A stretch of DNA of 64,000 bases from NCBI GenBank assembly GCA_031763025.1, contig JASSKH010000023.1, positions 310,001-374,000 on the forward strand, given 5' to 3'. Origin of the DNA: Macrocystis pyrifera (lineage: Eukaryota; Sar; Phaeophyceae; Laminariales; Laminariaceae). Made by a program: the position numbers and the translations under genes. The notes under the pieces are model-generated. The model was not told the DNA's origin. It saw only the letters and a program-made list of their open reading frames with translations, and searched no databases. Shown here in pieces: positions 60,333 to 64,000 of this stretch (positions within the stretch are counted from its first letter, which is position 1; each line of letters opens with the position of its first letter).

Positions 60333-60989
60333 TGTCCCATGGTACTTTGCATCTGTTCGATGTCGAAGGTAGGGTCACGGTGCATCATTACTTTGATGTT
60401 CTTGTAGTCAGATGTGAAGCCTTGAACGCAGATGTCCTTGAATCTCCGGTCGGTGATGGGTTCGCCTATCCTGGTTAGCTCGGTGCGGGCGAGGATTTTT
60501 TTCCATTAAGAAGTCGTCGGGGTCCTGGTTGTGTGTCATTGCGGTGTTGACCAGCTTGTCCATGGCTGCGCGAACGGCCTCATCCGTAACCTTGTTGTAC
60601 TTCTGTACAAGCTCTCTGCAGGAGAGCTTGTTGTCCGCTGCCGCTCATGCCGTCTGGGTGCTCATGCTTCAGCAGATAGCTGGTGGTTTCTCTGAAAGCA
60701 AGAACAGCATGGCGTATAGGTCTTCGTTCGCTCTGTCAAAGGACGTGGTGCCCTGCTGGAGAGTGTCCTCAGCTTGTTGTGCCCCACCTAGTGCAGGAGA
60801 GATTATCGTGGCAGAGATTTCTTCGGTTGGTCGGGTGCTTCCTTTAATCAAGCTTGCAATGCCTCGTCGTGTAACGCCAAGGACCAGCAAGTTTCTTATG
60901 CCAACCTCGAAAAAGGCTGGGGTTCCGTCCGTCGAACTTCTTTAGCCCTTGATAGTATTGGTAAGGTTGTTGCTGCTGGTGTCGTCCAT
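60333..60989 (-). pseudogene. copia gag remnant
   Basis: ATG at 60989 (MDDTSSNN), with a stop after 15 codons. The frame continues through ANEDLYAMLFLLSEKPPAIC and, after a shift, MTHNQDPDDFL. A run of A residues causes another frameshift before ITDRRFKDICVQGFTSDYKN. The segment fits the UBN2/gag-polypeptide type of copia elements. Not functional. Confidence 0.7.
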
Positions 60990-60994
60990 GCTGC

Positions 60995-62655
60995 AGTCGT
61001 GTGGCGTAGTGTACCATACAGCAGTAACGAGCTTCTACTCGGATGAATAGCCTACTGCTGCAGGCGTAGAATCGTCGGTGTAGACGATTATCTCAGAAAA
61101 GAACAAACAGCCACCCGATAAAATCGAAGGACGTTCTCTAAGGAAATTGAAGAAAAATTTGATAAGAAAAATATCAACCGTTGCTTTGGGGTCCTTGGTA
61201 AAATAACCGTCTCCTAGAAGCACGCAGAAAGTCAGAGCTCCTTTAAACAGGCAGCAATGCTGCCGGGAGTTGCTTCTACTAAGCTGTAGCTCGGACTCTT
61301 CCGAGGCTTACTACCCACGGTGTGGACTACGTCGACAGGGCCCCAAACATTACAGCAGTATTGGGTTGCCTTTTTAACAGCGTACAGCAGGTTGGTACTC
61401 GACGTTTAGTCGAGGTTTTGTGGTCCACGTCTTCAAAAACATATGACGCAGCAGAAGCTGGATGAAGTGATTCAACCAGCTTCAACGCAGTGGTGATTGT
61501 CTCTCGGTACCGCTGTTACAGCTGCAACAAAAATGCTGTAGGGTGAGGTCCTCTTGGATGCACGCAATTACGTAGTTTCCAACGAACGACGTACTCTCGT
61601 AGACCGGTAGTCCTTTGATGTACTCGTCGTCATTAAAAGCTCCTCAGGCAGTAGCAGTGATCTTGAAATCTCCGCCCCGCTGAAATCAGAGGAACTTTAA
61701 GCTCTTGGGGTAACGTGGTCGTAGCCCCGCCGAAGTACCCGGTGGCTGATGGTTGCGTTTGCATGCGTTTTGAGGCTCATAACCTAATAAGGATATAGGT
61801 GCGAAGTCGCGTGTATCAGCTCGAAGCTGGTGTACGCTTCTCGCTTGTCGATGACCGGTCAAGACACAGAACTGATCGAGGTGCAAACGCTTGAGTTGCT
61901 GTCAGACAGACTCGCGTGAAAGCTAAGAATAGACGAAAGAGGATGGTATTGGCGACTCCAGGCCAAGGTTGATTAGTTATTAAGCTCAGCAGACAAGCAG
62001 ATGGTGATGAGCAGATGCTGAGTAAACGAGTGGGCGTGCATATATCTGCTCCTGTTTTTCTTCCAACCGTGATGATCTCAAACAGATACGTATACCTCCT
62101 ACGACGACCTTCGTCAGGTAATGACACAACAACCGTAACTGATCGTTTACGGGTTCCTTGTACAGTAATGTCTGCTGGACTACACCATACGACAGCCTAC
62201 CCAGGATTCTGCATAGTATGTGTTACTTGGTGGTGTCGTTCCATACGTGGATCCCTAACAACTAAGCCACTTACGACACAGTACACGCCAGATACGACGA
62301 CGTACTTGGCGTCCTGCACAGCCTTACTGGCTTTGCAATGAACATCTTATTGGTCACTCTGTTGGATCTCTCGAGGATCCCACTTTTGAACTATATACTA
62401 CCAGATCCTACCAAAGTATTCCGTGATATGCAGTGACGACAAAATGATAGCTAGTGGCAAGTAACCTCTCTAATAATATGTTGGCGATGTATCCTATCGA
62501 TAGAAGTTATCAACGAATATGGATCGAGGAAAGTACCAATCGACAGACTGCGCCGACGACAAAAGACATGTTCGTTGCACCATATATATTCTATTGCTAT
62601 TGCAGGGGCCATTGTCAATTGTCCAGGGTGTGATTTATGTATATTTGTAATTTTT
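60995..62655. other. No supported gene
   Basis: Upstream side of the copia remnant, where its 5' LTR would be expected, but no matching repeat was found on the other side (57560-57910). No frame has recognisable domains. Confidence 0.4.
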
Positions 62656-62661
62656 TTTTTC

Positions 62662-64000
62662 TGGCATGCTGCTCTCCGGCAGCCGAGGGTTCTTTCTCGC
62701 GCTTTCGGCTGTGGGGCAAGCAAGGGGGCTGTGGGTACATTACGGCGCATATCTGGATCCCGGCCGAGCACCGTTGCGGGGCTCGGGGCGTTTAACGTCG
62801 CCGAGCTGGCAGAAAAAGAAGGGGTTGCTTTCCGCCTCGATGAGCGGAGTTGGTAAGATGGAAAGCCCCCCTTTTTTTTTTTTGCTTTTTTTCACAAGTG
62901 AATAGCCCGCCACCGTCGAACATTTTTTCAGCCTCCTCTGCTGCACACATGTTTTCAACCTCAGCAGAAGAAGTAGCAGTAGCAACAGCAGCAGACATAC
63001 AGCCACAGACATACAGCAGCAACATCAGTACGCGTTTGTCGGCCGTCGTACTTCGTGTGTTGCACCAAGCCCCCTTGTCGGGTAGTGTACTTATCACCGA
63101 GCACGTTCGTGACCACAAAACCGCCTCCGTCGGTCCGTCTACCTAGGAGAAGATTTTGGTATGTACCAGGTATTGCCATACCTATTAATAATAGCTTCAG
63201 GAGTAGTCCAGTGGCACGCTCTCAGCAGCAGGCAATCGCATCGGGCAAGAGCAACAGAGCCAAGCCCATACTGCCTCCCGTCTCGCTGTACTATGTCTCG
63301 GTGTGGCGTTTACAATAGCGCAGCCCACTGCCCCGACTACCTGGGTGATATCCTATTTGTACGATAAAAATAATAGGACACGTATGATACGACGAGCTGT
63401 GTGCACTTTTCAACAACGAAAAATTTTCTTTGTTGAATTTTCTCTGGGTTGAAAATCTCAGTAATTTTGAAATCGCCCTCCTTTTTCCGTCCACTTACTG
63501 TTTTTTTGTCAACCTCAATAGCTACAGCAGATACAGCAGCAGCAGCACACGTCTGTCGACGAGCGCGTACATATGTTTATAGCCCTTTGACGTACACGAC
63601 GCACCTCACACAAAGCATGTACATGACCACGAAATTATGGCTCCCTCGGTAAGTGTACCTGGGGGAAATTGGGCACAGGAACCTACTACAGTAACTACTG
63701 TACCTGGTGTATGTATACCGCAGACATAATACCTAGGGAGTTGTCCAGTCACACACTCTCAGCAGCAGGTAATCGCACCGGGCCAGAGCCACAGAGTCAG
63801 GCTGATTCTTTTGCCCGCCTCTCTCTACCCTCCCTGTCTCTGCGTGCATCTGGCATAGTCATGGTAGTGGAAGTAGTATAGTATTAATAGTAGTGGCAGT
63901 AATAGTAGTCGTAGTAGTAGGAGTATAGTATAGTAATATAGTTGTATTAATAATAGTAGTAGTAGCAGTAGTTGTAGTAGTACATTAGAGCCGTAGTAGT
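62662..64000. repeat. Long interspersed repeat family R3, copy 2
   Basis: Collinear with 36262-37560, including the internal duplication (62985-63310 resembles 63525-63865) and the terminal TAG/AGT microsatellite (63870-64000), which runs off the window. Substitutions and small indels are frequent, so the two copies are not recent. Confidence 0.85.

Larger units (their letters stand above)
57915..60989 (-). mobile_element. Defective Ty1/copia retrotransposon
   Basis: Minus-strand order from 60989: gag-like region, scar of an internal deletion near 60300-60335, integrase C-terminal end, reverse transcriptase, RNase H ending near 57915. The CCHC zinc knuckle, protease and integrase catalytic core are missing: gag text (QSTMGH, near 60340) is followed almost at once by integrase-end text (NRSPHSALKRN, about 60255-60225). 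No LTR pair could be matched at the flanks. Stops and frameshifts occur in every domain. Confidence 0.85.

Noticed and set aside
57200-62600. LTRs of the copia element
   Set aside because: No direct repeat pair could be matched on the two sides of the gag-pol remnant. The 499-bp LTRs at 56-57 kb both lie on one side and have their own target duplication.
1-64000. CRISPR array, operon or prophage
   Set aside because: Repeats lack the regular repeat-spacer form of CRISPR, and the intron structure shows the window is eukaryotic.

Overview
The window is eukaryotic nuclear DNA, most likely from an intron-rich, repeat-rich stramenopile. A brown alga (Ectocarpus-like) is my best guess, but this is inference. 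Seen directly: one gene is split into at least 14 short exons (42-572 nt) by GT-AG introns of 72-1691 nt, nearly all in phase 0 and many flanked by polypyrimidine tracts. There are TTAGGG-type telomere-like repeats, abundant CAG/TAG trinucleotide runs, and many layers of decayed transposons. No bacterial-type operons, rRNA genes, convincing tRNA genes or CRISPR arrays were seen.

Genes. (1) The best-supported gene runs on the minus strand from about 35.2 kb to 23.0 kb. It encodes an ABC1/UbiB-family atypical kinase of the ADCK2 type. It was rebuilt from 14 exons whose reading phases all agree; the 5' end was not found. (2) A plus-strand gene at 11.2-13.1 kb encodes a glycine/proline-rich protein with two membrane segments. 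It was rebuilt from four phase-compatible exons and matches no family I recognise. (3) Weaker candidates are a possible gene nested antisense in a kinase-gene intron (28.2-29.0 kb), a signal-peptide-like exon (51.4-51.6 kb, minus), a membrane-anchor-like first exon (0.76 kb) and an orphan exon (35.8-35.9 kb, minus).

Mobile DNA. 0-10 kb: two related divergent repeats; a 5'-truncated LINE reverse transcriptase fragment (1.8-3.0 kb, minus); a Harbinger-like MITE (3.24-4.38 kb) holding a palindromic insert; a DNA transposon remnant with transposase helix-turn-helix fragments (7.55-9.31 kb). 16-19 kb: a CCATGG-rich minisatellite whose orientation flips near 18.0 kb. 36-38.8 kb and 62.6-64 kb: two copies of a long repeat ending in TAG/AGT microsatellites. 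46.8-48.2 kb: three tandem copies of a ~550-bp unit. 49.8-50.6 kb: second copy of the Harbinger-like MITE. 51.8-52.45 kb: MITEs nested inside a MITE. 52.5-54.1 kb: telomere-like repeats followed by a dead non-LTR retrotransposon, then a ~100-bp tandem array. 55.2-57.6 kb: a 43-bp satellite split by an intact, miniature LTR retrotransposon with target-site duplications. 57.9-61.0 kb: a Ty1/copia element (minus) that has lost its protease and most of its integrase.

The genes do not form a pathway. The window is two ordinary intron-rich loci set in a dense record of transposition. All gene models are hand-spliced from sequence and phase logic, with no database search or transcript evidence.
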